Positions 45,079 to 54,079 of a stretch of DNA of 64,000 nucleotides are shown here, piece after piece. The number at the start of each line of letters is the position of its first letter. Position 1 is the stretch's first letter. The notes under the pieces were generated by a model. That model saw only the letters and a list, made by a program, of their open reading frames with translations. It made no database searches and had not been told where the DNA came from. This DNA comes from Scytonematopsis contorta HA4267-MV1. Lineage in GTDB: Bacteria; Cyanobacteriota; Cyanobacteriia; Cyanobacteriales; Nostocaceae. The position numbers and the translations under genes are program-made. The stretch spans positions 62,001-126,000 of the forward strand of contig JAHHIC010000057.1 in assembly GCA_019359035.1 (NCBI GenBank). Direction: 5' to 3'.

Positions 45079-46178
45079 ATTGATTTTGTTGTCTAAGATA
45101 GCTTTGGATAAATGTATCCAATTCACCGTTCATCACGTCGGTAATTCCTGTGGTCTCTACATTGGTACGCAAGTCCTTGACCATTTGGTAAGGATGAAAC
45201 ACATAGTTCCGTATTTGATTACCCCAAGAGGCTTCGGCTATATCACCTCTAATTTCGGCAATTTCTTTTGCTTTTTGGTCTTGAGCGACGACTAGTAATT
45301 TCGCTTTCAACCGAGCAAGAGCTTTTTCTTTGTTTTGCAACTGGCTACGTTCTTCGGTACACCTGACTGCGATACCTGTTGGGAGGTGAACTACGCGCAC
45401 TGCTGTTTCGACTTTATTTACGTTTTGTCCACCTTTCCCACCAGAACGGGATGTAGTGATTTCTAAATCCTTTTCTGGTATTTCCAACTGAACTGAACTA
45501 TCTATTTGTGGCATTACTTCCACTCCAGCAAAGCTAGTTTGCCGTTTCCCGTTGGCGTTAAATGGCGAAATTCTTACCAAACGATGAGCGCCTGTTTCTG
45601 CTCGTAAATAACCGTAGGCGTAACGACCTGTTATTTCTAAGGTGGCGGATTTTATTCCTGCTTCGTCTCCCTCTGAAATTTCGGTTAAATGTACTTTATA
45701 GCTGTGGTCTTCTGCCCAACGGGTATACATCCTCAATAGCATTTCTGCCCAGTCTTGAGCATCTGTACCACCAGCGCCAGCGTTAATCATTAACACAGCG
45801 CCTTTTTCATCGTATGGACCTGAAAGCAGCTGAAGTAATTCCCATTGTTCAAGTTCACGGTTTAACTTTTTAATGGTTGTTTCAGCTTCTTGAATTAATC
45901 CCTCATCAAATTCTAACTCCAAAAGCTCTAATACAGCTTTTGTATCTTCTAGGTTCGTTCTCCACCCTTTATATTGGTCTAGGTGTGCTTTGAGGTCATT
46001 TAATTCTTGCAGTGTTTGTTGCGCCGACGTTTGGTCATCCCAAAATTCCGGTTGCGCTGCTATTTTTTCTAGGTCTTGGATTTTCGCTGTCAGTGCGGGA
46101 AGGTCAAAGATAGTCCTGGGTTTTGCCCAGGCGAGACGACAGCGTTTCAATTTCGCGTTTTAGTTCAAAAATTTCCAT
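45059..46178 (-). CDS. prfB: Peptide chain release factor 2, with programmed +1 frameshift
   Basis: RF2 ends translation at UGA and UAA. The true start is ATG 46178 ([19 protein letters not shown]). The first frame reaches CTT TGA at codon 25 (TGA at 46106-46104). Shifting +1 at CTTTGAC continues [16 protein letters not shown] to the end, giving about 372 aa. The site (GGACTATCTTTGAC) matches the classical RF2 autoregulatory frameshift, with an upstream AGGA acting as the internal Shine-Dalgarno. Later motifs are HRLVRISPF (the SPF codon-reading element) and [11 protein letters not shown] (the catalytic GGQ). The track's start at 46150 lies in the wrong frame upstream of the shift. The C-terminal VGSGE is encoded by a heptamer array. 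Confidence 0.96.
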
Positions 46179-46182
46179 ATGC

Positions 46183-46258
46183 TAACGGTTGACGGTTGAC
46201 GGTTGACTGTTGACTGTTGACGGTTGACTGTTGACGGTTGACTGTTGACGGCTAACTG
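46183..46258. repeat. GTTGACG/GTTGACT heptamer array upstream of prfB
   Basis: About ten GTTGACN units fill the region just before the prfB start codon, reaching to within a few bases of it. STRR type. Confidence 0.88.
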
Positions 46259-46357
46259 TCGCAATAAAAACGTCTTGTGAGTTCGCTTTGATGCTGAATT
46301 TATCTCTTAATATTATGTATCATGACCAATTTGCTTGCACTTTACAACCAACATCAA

Positions 46358-46430
46358 TCAACCGTCAACAGTCAACAGTCATCAGTCATCAGTCAACAGT
46401 CACCCGTCAACGCTCATCCGTCAATCTGAC
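46358..46430. repeat. GTCAACN/GTCATCN heptamer array at the 3' end of the RelA/SpoT gene
   Basis: GTCAACA, GTCATCA and GTCACCC variants follow the stop codon of the leftward stringent-response gene, and the last codons (QIDG) show the same heptamer phase. The units are more varied than in other arrays. Confidence 0.8.
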
Positions 46431-48702
46431 CAATACGTCGGATATTCAGAATGTCACTCATTTTTCTAATTTGACAGAAAACTTGTTCTATTTGCATTAA
46501 GTCTCGTACTTCTATTCCTAAATCAATCAGTGCTGGTTGACCGGGACTTGTTTTTACGTTCGCGTGGCGTACGTTAATACATTGGTCGCTTAATCTGGAC
46601 AAAATATCTTTAAATACACCCACCCGGTCAAGGGCTTCTATTTGTACGTTTACTGGGTAAGCGTAAGCACGATTGGTTGTTTCTGTCGCTGTGTTCCAAC
46701 TTACCGGTACTAGACGGTCACCTTCGACTTTTTCGAGGTTGTGACAGCCTTGACGATGAATTGTAATTCCTTTACCCCTTGTGACAGCACCAATAATAGG
46801 CTCTCCAGGAATAGGGGTACAACACCCACCCAAGTGATAAACTAAGCCTTCAACTCCTAGAATAGGAGAGTTGCTTCTGCTATGAGTTATCACTCCATCC
46901 CGCATTGTTTTAGGTGAAGAGGTGGGTACATTTGTGGTTATTTCGGAAGCAGAGCTAACTGGTTGTTGCGCTTTCACTACTTCCCGTAAACGATTTAGTA
47001 CCAAGTTCAATGTCAGTTCACCATAGCCCAAACCTGCAAGTAAATCGTCTACTGAATGATAATTACATCGTTCTGCTACTGTATGCATAGCTGCTGATTT
47101 CAGTAAATTATCGAAACCCGTTTTACCTAATTCTTTTTCTAGTAATTCCCGACCACGAGCCACATTTTCTTCTCTACGTGAACGTTTGTACCATTGCTTA
47201 ATCCGGTTTTTAGCTGCGCTGCTTCTGACAAAGTTCAGCCAGTCCAAACTGGGATGGCTATTTTTAGTGGTCATGATATCGACAATATCACCATTGTTGA
47301 GGGGTGTTGACAAAGATACCATCCGACCATTTACACGTGCTCCCGCACAGTGATTACCAACTTCAGTGTGGATGCGGTAAGCAAAATCTACGGTTGTTGA
47401 ACCAGGACTTAAAGCGATTAAATCCCCTTTAGGGGTAAAAACGTAAATATCATCTTCAAATAAGTTATCTTTTATATTCTCTAAATATTCTTGAGCATCG
47501 TTCAGGTCGTGCTGCCATTCTAATAACTGACGTAGCCAGGTGAATTTTTCCTCTCCAGGAGTCCATTGGTTGGATTGGCTAGAATTATTAGTGGAAGTGG
47601 AACCGCCAGTCTCTTTGTATTTCCAATGGGCTGCAATTCCGTATTCGGCGACTTGGTGCATTTCTTTAGTACGGATTTGTACTTCTAAAGGACGACCCCA
47701 AGAACTAATTACTCCGGTATGCAAAGACTGGTAGCGATTGGGCTTTGGTAGTCCGATATAATCCTTAAATCTTCCGGGGATGGGACGAAAAGCATCATGA
47801 ATAACTGCTAATGCTCGGTAACATTCCTCATTAGTCTGAACTATAACTCGTAGCGCAGCTAAGTCATAAATCTCGTGAAACTCCTTGTGCTGTCGCTCCA
47901 TTTTCTGGTAAATACTGTAAAGGTGTTTTGGTCGTCCATTAACGTCCAGTACATTTATTCCAGCCTCTGCTAAACGCGCTCGTAAAGTGTCAGCAAATTC
48001 TTTTAGCCTTTCTACCCGTGCGTCTCGTTTTTCAGCTACGTAATTTTGGATTTGCCGAAAAGCCTCTGGTTCTAGATACTTAAACGCTAAATCTTCCAAC
48101 TCCCATTTAATACGCCAAATCCCTAACCTGTTGGCTAGAGGAGCAAAGATATCTCGTGTTTCTAAGGCACTGCGACGACGGCTAGTTTCGGACATGAATT
48201 GGAGAGTTCGCATATTATGCAGTCTGTCCGCCAATTTAACCACAATGACCCTAATATCTTGCGCCATTGCTAAAAACATTCGGCGAAAGTTTTCTGCTTG
48301 GCTTTCAGTTTTGCTTTGGAAGTTAAGCTTAGACAGCTTGGTGACACCTTCTACTAAACACCTTACTTCCTGACCAAAGTGCTGTTCTATTTCTTCAATC
48401 GTTACATCTGTATCTTCTACTACATCATGCAAAAACCCAGCTGCTATCATAGCAGGACTGCCACCTAAATCCCTCAGTATGCCGGCGACAGCAACAGGAT
48501 GACAAATATATGCTTCTCCAGATTTGCGGAATTGCCCCTCATGTAACTGGTAAGCAAATTCAAATGCCTTGCAAATCAAAGCAGCATCAGCATTTCTACG
48601 CTCTTCCACTGTAGAATCAGCAGATGGGTTATATAAGCATTTTTGTAGCCATTCCGGAAGAGAGATATCAAATTCTGAAGAATTAATTACGATGCTAGTC
48701 AT
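46414..48702 (-). CDS. relA: Bifunctional (p)ppGpp synthetase/hydrolase (RelA/SpoT homologue)
   Basis: The 762-aa protein has the full Rel architecture. The HD hydrolase domain has GFLHDVVEDTDVT and the synthetase domain RFKDYIGLPKPNRYQSLHT and YGIAAHWKYK. A TGS domain (VFTPKGDLIALSPGSTTVDFA) follows, then a helical/zinc-finger-like region with HLGGCCTPIPGEPI, and a C-terminal ACT domain (VNVQIEALDRVGVFKDILS). It both makes and degrades the stringent-response alarmone. Both active centres look intact. ATG at 48702. It is divergent from the patD-like gene and ends in a heptamer array. Confidence 0.95.
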   Translation of the reverse strand: MTSIVINSSEFDISLPEWLQKCLYNPSADSTVEERRNADAALICKAFEFAYQLHEGQFRKSGEAYICHPVAVAGILRDLGGSPAMIAAGFLHDVVEDTDVTIEEIEQHFGQEVRCLVEGVTKLSKLNFQSKTESQAENFRRMFLAMAQDIRVIVVKLADRLHNMRTLQFMSETSRRRSALETRDIFAPLANRLGIWRIKWELEDLAFKYLEPEAFRQIQNYVAEKRDARVERLKEFADTLRARLAEAGINVLDVNGRPKHLYSIYQKMERQHKEFHEIYDLAALRVIVQTNEECYRALAVIHDAFRPIPGRFKDYIGLPKPNRYQSLHTGVISSWGRPLEVQIRTKEMHQVAEYGIAAHWKYKETGGSTSTNNSSQSNQWTPGEEKFTWLRQLLEWQHDLNDAQEYLENIKDNLFEDDIYVFTPKGDLIALSPGSTTVDFAYRIHTEVGNHCAGARVNGRMVSLSTPLNNGDIVDIMTTKNSHPSLDWLNFVRSSAAKNRIKQWYKRSRREENVARGRELLEKELGKTGFDNLLKSAAMHTVAERCNYHSVDDLLAGLGYGELTLNLVLNRLREVVKAQQPVSSASEITTNVPTSSPKTMRDGVITHSRSNSPILGVEGLVYHLGGCCTPIPGEPIIGAVTRGKGITIHRQGCHNLEKVEGDRLVPVSWNTATETTNRAYAYPVNVQIEALDRVGVFKDILSRLSDQCINVRHANVKTSPGQPALIDLGIEVRDLMQIEQVFCQIRKMSDILNIRRIGQIDG

Positions 48703-49117
48703 ACATTAAGCGCTCTCAGGTGCTAAAGTAACAAGGGTAAAAATGGAACACTTGACGCCTTTGCGTCTAAGAGAACAATAACTGACTCTCTAAGGACAAC
48801 CAGCCGAGCAGAGAAAAAATTTAGTTGTTGCCATCAGGAGCGTGAGTACACTGTAAATTCTGGGTTATTACCAGATGGGTATTACCAAATGGGTACTATC
48901 AGATGGTTGTCACCAGATAGTGTTACCAGAATTTGTCAGAGTATTAGCTAAAAGTGATTCATTAGTAGTGTCAAGAATCATAAGGCTAAAAATCCATCAA
49001 TAGCAAAGAAAACCTCAAATAATATTTGAGGCAAGTCAAAGAGGTTAAAGGAAGATTAAGAAAATCTATTAAATTAAAAGAATTCTTGACATTATATAAT
49101 ATCTCAATAAACATCGG
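48703..49117. other. Divergent promoter region with a 14-bp tandem repeat
   Basis: Between the RelA/SpoT and patD-like genes, 48868-48930 carries about four and a half degenerate units of TTACCAGATGGGTA. The units are not followed by the GGGCGGGCA module. The remaining sequence is AT-rich leader DNA without a gene. Confidence 0.6.
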
Positions 49118-49465
49118 ATGTCTCTAGACCGTGAGAAGTATCAAAAATTTGCCTCCCTATTACAGGGGTTACACTCGGATGTAACAGAGGAAAAGCTGGA
49201 CGCCATTACCCTGCGGGGGAGAATAGTGGAGTTACAGCAATTTTTTGGGCAGCAAATAGTACCAGATGCAGAAAATGACATCAGTACTCAGTCAGATAGT
49301 CGAGAACAGTCTTATCGAACGGAGATGAGCAAGCAGTTACGGCTGTTGGAAATTGATGTCATGTTTTTACAGGGAGCACGACAGGTTTCTACTGCTCAAA
49401 CTAGGGTAAATACTATTAAAGAACGCCTCACTACTTTAATTCGGTATTGTGAGGCAGTTTTGTAG
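49118..49465 (+). CDS. patD: PatD-like heterocyst frequency control protein
   Basis: The 115-aa soluble, helical protein begins MSLDREKYQKFASLLQGLHSD and ends RLTTLIRYCEAVL, with a variable acidic middle (DAENDISTQSDSREQ). This agrees with my recollection of PatD of heterocystous cyanobacteria, a protein that interacts with FtsZ and influences how often heterocysts form. It was recognised from memory of the pattern and not by search. If right, it supports a heterocyst-forming host. ATG at 49118 with no strong ribosome-binding site; monocistronic. Confidence 0.65.
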   Translation: MSLDREKYQKFASLLQGLHSDVTEEKLDAITLRGRIVELQQFFGQQIVPDAENDISTQSDSREQSYRTEMSKQLRLLEIDVMFLQGARQVSTAQTRVNTIKERLTTLIRYCEAVL

Positions 49466-49486
49466 CTGAAACCCTACCCCTAAACC

Positions 49487-49605
49487 CTCCCCCCAAGGGC
49501 TACAGTGTACACACAAGTCAAATAAACCCCTTCATGAAGCGTGAAGGGATATTTCGTGGAACTTTAAGACTATTTTGAGACTTATGTGTACGCGGTAGCG
49601 GGGAG
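49487..49605. repeat. Element related to the 25.5-kb inverted-repeat element
   Basis: The ends are TGTACACACAA on the left and TTATGTGTAC...GCGGGGAG on the right, similar to the ends of the element at 25441-25671. In the middle is a different hairpin, CCCTTCA-TGAAGCG-TGAAGGG. It lies between the patD-like and ATPase genes. Confidence 0.6.
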
Positions 49606-49707
49606 TCACCGTTGGGGGTGGGGTTTCTTGTGTGAATTTGATAGAGTATTTGAACATTTACATTAAATAAAGCTACGCCCTTTGGCTGAAGCTAAAAATC
49701 ATAAATT

Positions 49708-51363
49708 ATGACAAAACCATTATTGAGAATTGAAAATCTGCGGGTGGCTTATCCACAACGTGGTGGTGAAGAAGCAAAGTATGCTATTGATGGAGTTTCT
49801 TTGACTTTAGGTCAGGGTGAAAGAATGGGACTTGTAGGGGAATCGGGTTGCGGTAAGTCTACTTTAGGACGTGCTGTTATGCGGTTACTACCATCTGGTT
49901 CCAAAACTGAGGGACGGGTGATGTTTGAAGACCGTTCTGTATTGGATTTAACACCAAATCAGTTGCGACAATTTAGGGGTGAAGCTGTTGCTTTAGTTTT
50001 TCAAGACCCAATGACAAGGTTAGACCCGTTGATGACTATTGGTGACCACTGTATGGAAACGCTTTTAGCTCATTCTTCTGGTTTGTCGAAACGGGAAGCA
50101 AAAGATTTCGCGATTGCTACTCTCGAAAAGGTGAAAATTCCCGCTAACCGTTGGAGTCAATATCCTCATGAATTTAGTGGAGGGATGCGTCAAAGAGTCG
50201 CAATGGCTTTGGCTTTGTTATTAAAACCCAAATTAATTGTTGCTGACGAACCGACAACGAGCTTAGATGTTACTGTATCCGCCCAAATTTTACAGGAATT
50301 AACTCGCTTGTGTGCGGAAGAAAATATGGCATTGCTGCTAATTTCTCACGATTTGGCAATGGTGGCAGAATATACCCAGCGTATTGGTGTCATGTATTAC
50401 GGCAAAATGGTGGAAATGGGTGCTACAGAAAGTGTATTTAAAGAACCGCAGCATGAGTATACACGTTCATTATTAGAAGCAGCTTTACATATTCAAGCGG
50501 TGGAAGAAAAAGAAGCTCTGGAAAATGCAACAGACTCTTCATCTCCAACGAATTCTCCTATTTTGCGGATTACAGATTTAAAACAGCACTATTCAATAGA
50601 GCCTAGTATTATTGAAAGGCTCTTTAAAAAGGAAAGCCAAACAATTAAAGCGGTAGACGGTATTAATTTAGAATTATATCCAGGGGAAATTCTCGGACTC
50701 GTAGGGGAGTCAGGTTGCGGTAAGAGTACGCTTTCACGGACAATTTTGCAACTTATCCGTCCTAGTGGTGGTAAAGTTGAATTTTTAGGACAAGACTTAA
50801 CCACTTTGTCACGAGAAGAAATACGTCAAAAAAGACGACAAATGCAAATGGTATTTCAAGACCCCAATGCTTGTCTTAATCCTGCTATGACGGTAGGACA
50901 AAATATAGCTGATGCTTTGTTGATTCATAATTTAGTTGATGTAGCCAAAGCCAAGGAAGAGGTGCTTTGGATGTTGGATAAGGTTGGGTTAAAACCATCA
51001 TCTACTTATTATGAACGCTACCCTTCTGAATTATCTGGAGGACAACAACAGCGAGTTGCGATAGCAAGGGCTTTTATTACTCGGCCTAAACTGGTAATTT
51101 GTGACGAACCAGTGAGTATGCTTGATGCTAGCGTGCAGTCGCAAGTTTTAGATTTGATGTTAGAGTTAAAAGACGAATTCGATTTAACTTATTTATTCAT
51201 CACCCACGATTTGTGGTTAGCCAGATTTTTGTGCGATAGAATTGCCGTTATGCATGGTGGTAAAATCGTTGAACTTCGTCCGACTCTAGAGGTTTTCAAT
51301 AACCCACAACATCCATATACCAAAACTTTGTTGGCTGCTGCTCCCCTTTTAGCCAGAGCCTGA
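49708..51363 (+). CDS. Fused OppD-OppF-type ABC transporter ATPase
   Basis: The 551-aa protein contains two complete ATPase domains. Each has Walker A GESGCGKST (near 47 and 333). The signatures are FSGGMRQRVAMALAL and LSGGQQQRVAIARAF, and Walker B motifs IVADEPTTSLDV and VICDEPVSMLDAS. After each domain is the oligopeptide-transporter C-terminal extension (PQHEYTRSLLEAA; PQHPYTKTLLAAA). It energises import of peptides, nickel or similar solutes. No permease or binding protein is adjacent; the OppC-like permease at 27350 is a possible partner. ATG at 49708. Confidence 0.92.
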   Translation: MTKPLLRIENLRVAYPQRGGEEAKYAIDGVSLTLGQGERMGLVGESGCGKSTLGRAVMRLLPSGSKTEGRVMFEDRSVLDLTPNQLRQFRGEAVALVFQDPMTRLDPLMTIGDHCMETLLAHSSGLSKREAKDFAIATLEKVKIPANRWSQYPHEFSGGMRQRVAMALALLLKPKLIVADEPTTSLDVTVSAQILQELTRLCAEENMALLLISHDLAMVAEYTQRIGVMYYGKMVEMGATESVFKEPQHEYTRSLLEAALHIQAVEEKEALENATDSSSPTNSPILRITDLKQHYSIEPSIIERLFKKESQTIKAVDGINLELYPGEILGLVGESGCGKSTLSRTILQLIRPSGGKVEFLGQDLTTLSREEIRQKRRQMQMVFQDPNACLNPAMTVGQNIADALLIHNLVDVAKAKEEVLWMLDKVGLKPSSTYYERYPSELSGGQQQRVAIARAFITRPKLVICDEPVSMLDASVQSQVLDLMLELKDEFDLTYLFITHDLWLARFLCDRIAVMHGGKIVELRPTLEVFNNPQHPYTKTLLAAAPLLARA

Positions 51364-51368
51364 ATAAG

Positions 51369-51412
51369 AGACCTAACCCCCCTACCCCCCTTCCCTACGA
51401 GGGAAGGGGGAA
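51369..51412. repeat. ACCTAACCCCC C/G-rich hairpin element
   Basis: The sequence ACCTAACCCCCC followed by a CCCTTCCC...GGGAAGGGGG hairpin is a shorter copy of the element between pyrE and thiC. It lies six bases after the ATPase stop codon. Confidence 0.7.
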
Positions 51413-51422
51413 ATTAGCGTAG

Positions 51423-51442
51423 AAACCGTAAATTTACGGTTT
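51423..51442. terminator. Bidirectional terminator AAACCGTAAATTTACGGTTT
   Basis: A perfect 20-base palindrome with A-run before and T-run after lies between the converging ATPase and hypothetical protein genes, so it can terminate both strands. Confidence 0.8.
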
Positions 51443-51451
51443 TTACATTTA

Positions 51452-52375
51452 TTATTCTCCTGGGGTTAATTTTGGGGTTTCTACTGTGGAACCATATAAC
51501 TCAACAAATCTTTTATAAAGCCACATACTTTGATTATTAGTTGTTGGATTGATGTGGAGTAAACGCTCTGCACTTTTTGATGCTAATGCACGGTAATAAG
51601 ATAAATCTTCAAATAATGTTAGACAGGCAGCAAAGTGTAAAATTACTTGTAATATTGGTTTAGGCCAGCCTAAATCACTGTAAATATCTATAAAAAACTT
51701 ATGCTCATTATCTTTTAAAGGTAAAGCAATAAATATTACTGTAATTCTTTTTCCGTTGTAAACGGGAATACTAAGTTCTACTGTATAGGGATTATGTAAT
51801 ATTAAATCCACTTCTACAACTGGGTCTCTCCAGATTCTTAAAGGATTAATAGGAGAATCTAACATTGTCTCAAATGTTATTTTACCTCCTATTGATGTTG
51901 CTTCGACTTGTTGAATACCAAGAACTTTTAGATTATTTAAACTAAAATTGTGAACTGATTCTAAATGCTTTAAATTCAATAAATGATAAATTTGACAAAT
52001 ATAAGGAAAAGGTAAAGTATATTCCTGGCTTATCATGTGCCGTCGTTTCAACTCATAATCTCCATAAGTTGAATCTGATAACAATTCCTCTTCTTCAGTC
52101 GTTAATATAGTTTCTTCGCTATAACTTCCTTGAGGTTTTAGACATACCCAACTTAAGAAAAATAACGAGGCTGTGAAAAGTTGAATCACTTCTCCACCTG
52201 ATACTGAACCATCAGTTAAGGCTGCAAAAGTTCTGTCGCTAATTCCAAATACCCAGGACGGAATACCAAATAACCAGACTCCGTTTTTTAGCTGACTTAT
52301 AAAAAAAGATATTTCTGACGCTCTACTTAAAGTAGGATTTTTGTCCTCTTTTTCTTGAGGAATAATATTTAACAT
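51452..52375 (-). CDS. Hypothetical protein (307 aa)
   Basis: I do not recognise a family. Residues about 25-100 contain hydrophobic stretches (NGVWLFGIPSWVFGI; VIQLFTASLFFLSWVC) that could be one or two membrane helices. The remainder is soluble and mixed alpha/beta (KVLGIQQVEATSIGGKITFE; VEVDLILHNPYTVEL). It has no signal peptide or catalytic motif. The C-terminal helix contains YRALASKSAERLLHI. The gene is monocistronic with its own hairpin terminator. A cytoplasmic domain tethered to the membrane is the best description. Confidence 0.6.
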   Translation of the reverse strand: MLNIIPQEKEDKNPTLSRASEISFFISQLKNGVWLFGIPSWVFGISDRTFAALTDGSVSGGEVIQLFTASLFFLSWVCLKPQGSYSEETILTTEEEELLSDSTYGDYELKRRHMISQEYTLPFPYICQIYHLLNLKHLESVHNFSLNNLKVLGIQQVEATSIGGKITFETMLDSPINPLRIWRDPVVEVDLILHNPYTVELSIPVYNGKRITVIFIALPLKDNEHKFFIDIYSDLGWPKPILQVILHFAACLTLFEDLSYYRALASKSAERLLHINPTTNNQSMWLYKRFVELYGSTVETPKLTPGE

Positions 52376-52763
52376 AATAAGTTAATTCCGGGGGATTTTA
52401 TATTCTTACAATCTATAAGTTATGTTAACGATAACGCTCTGCCAAAAGAATGAAATTATGGTCTATCTCTATGTTTAATTACTACTAGTATTTCTCCTTT
52501 ATGGGAGAACATAAATTATTTAAAAAATAAACATGTTTATCCTTCACAGGGGTTTCCGGTTTTACCATCAGTTATCCCTTGCAGAACTGCTATGCACATA
52601 ATGATTCTACTGTCGATATATAAATTATAAGAATTATTACAAAAAATGTGGTAATTTCTGCTACATAATAGTACTTTTCAATAAAAATAGGTCAAAAGCC
52701 ATACTATTCGAGAGCTTGACCTATTTCAAAAGCAAGACCTTCTTACTTCTTCCTTCATTTCCT
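52376..52763. other. AT-rich gap between divergent genes
   Basis: I see no gene or structure beyond two promoter regions' worth of AT-rich sequence. The ORF track starts the next gene at 52716, but its extra N-terminal residues (YFKSKTFLLLPSFP) are not part of the GNAT fold. Confidence 0.4.
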
Positions 52764-53258
52764 ATGATTATTCGTAACGCCACCGAAATCGACTTACCCA
52801 CGATTGTATCTATATATAACGCCTCAATACCCGGTCGTATGGCAACTGCTGATTTAGAGCCTGCTTCTGTTGAAAGCCGTCTTGCCTGGTTTAAAGGGCG
52901 TTCTTTTGAACTACGTCCTATTTGGGTTTTGGAAATTGACAGTATAGTTGCTGGATGGCTAAGCTTTCAATCGTTCTATGGACGACCAGCTTACGATGCA
53001 ACGGCTGAGATTAGTATTTATGTTTCCCCTGAGTATCAAAATTGCGGTTTAGCTTCATTACTTCTAGCTAAAGCAATTAACCATAGTCCTAGTTTAGGCT
53101 TGCAAACTCTTTTGGGTTTTATTTTTGCTCATAATCATAAAAGTGTAAACTTATTTGAAAAATACTCCTTTCAACGTTGGGGATATCTACCCGAAGTTGC
53201 AGAACTTGATGGAGTCAAACGTGATTTAATAATCATGGGGTTGCGTATTTGTATTTAA
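52764..53258 (+). CDS. GNAT family N-acetyltransferase (phosphinothricin acetyltransferase-like)
   Basis: From ATG 52764 the 164-aa protein reads MIIRNATEIDLPTIVSIYNASI, then TAEISIYVSPEYQNCGLASLLLAKAI. QNCGLA is the acetyl-CoA pyrophosphate-binding motif A (Q/RxxGxG/A). FIFAHNHKSVNLFEKYSFQRWGYLPEVAEL completes the pattern of the phosphinothricin/methionine sulfoximine acetyltransferase group. Such enzymes acetylate small amines or amino-acid analogues. Substrate is not deducible here. Monocistronic. Confidence 0.86.
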   Translation: MIIRNATEIDLPTIVSIYNASIPGRMATADLEPASVESRLAWFKGRSFELRPIWVLEIDSIVAGWLSFQSFYGRPAYDATAEISIYVSPEYQNCGLASLLLAKAINHSPSLGLQTLLGFIFAHNHKSVNLFEKYSFQRWGYLPEVAELDGVKRDLIIMGLRICI

Positions 53259-54079
53259 TTAAATGCGAAATATTACCTAATCCTACGCTATGATTTTTAA
53301 AAAACAATTAAGTTATAAGAGGAATCGATAAGATTATTTAAGTTACATTAACGTAGAATAATCTGAATACTTAGACTTAATATTGTTAGTGACTTCCTTT
53401 GTACATCCTTATACACCACTTAGGGTATATTTAGTTATTAACTAAATATAAATGATTATTTGTTTTGATTTTGTCAAAATATCTCACATTAGTTATGTAT
53501 GTTGCAGAAAATCTGAAACTCAAGCTTCGGATATGTTAAGCAATATTAAAAAATCATGAAGTTAAATTTTTAATAAAGTATTCAGTAATGTTGCTCATGA
53601 GGGGTGCTGCCCCCTGTATACTTCTCGTATATAGAAACTATGATTACTGCATGAGGAACTAGTTTCAATTTATCTATGTATCCGTAGATTAATGTAATTG
53701 ATTCTCCGGAAAAATACAAAACCCACGAGGGATAAACCTATAAATTTTACTTAAGCTCTTTTTGGCAATATCTCTTTTTGGCAATAATTCGTGAATATTT
53801 CACTGATTCAGCCCAAAAACTGTGAAGCTCGTTGTACAAAACTTTATATAAGTGCCTAAGTAACACTGTAATAACAGTGCGGTTGTGTAATCTCTCAAAC
53901 CTTATTAACTTTCCTGAAAGTTCAAAAACTAACAGCTTTTATGAAATTAACACAAGTATTACTACGTACCTTGCTGACAACTCATGAATATAATGCTATT
54001 TGTATCTGTAATAACTCTTAGTTCCAAGAGTAATAATTTTATCAAAAGCTGAGATAAATAATATACATGGGTTGTTAAG
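53259..54079. other. Large gene-free gap (about 820 bp)
   Basis: This is the longest stretch between real genes. It is AT-rich with no convincing ORF. A direct repeat, CTCTTTTTGGCAATA, occurs twice in tandem near 53755-53785. AGGGG-TGCTGC-CCCCT near 53600 is a small hairpin. A 26-codon ORF starts at ATG 53941 but has no ribosome-binding site. It could hold a long leader or a small RNA, but nothing definite can be shown. Confidence 0.35.

Noticed and set aside
46107-46150. Track start of prfB ([15 protein letters not shown])
   Set aside because: It uses a TTG in the frame upstream of the shift site. The ATG at 46178 with the CTTTGAC slip explains the gene fully.
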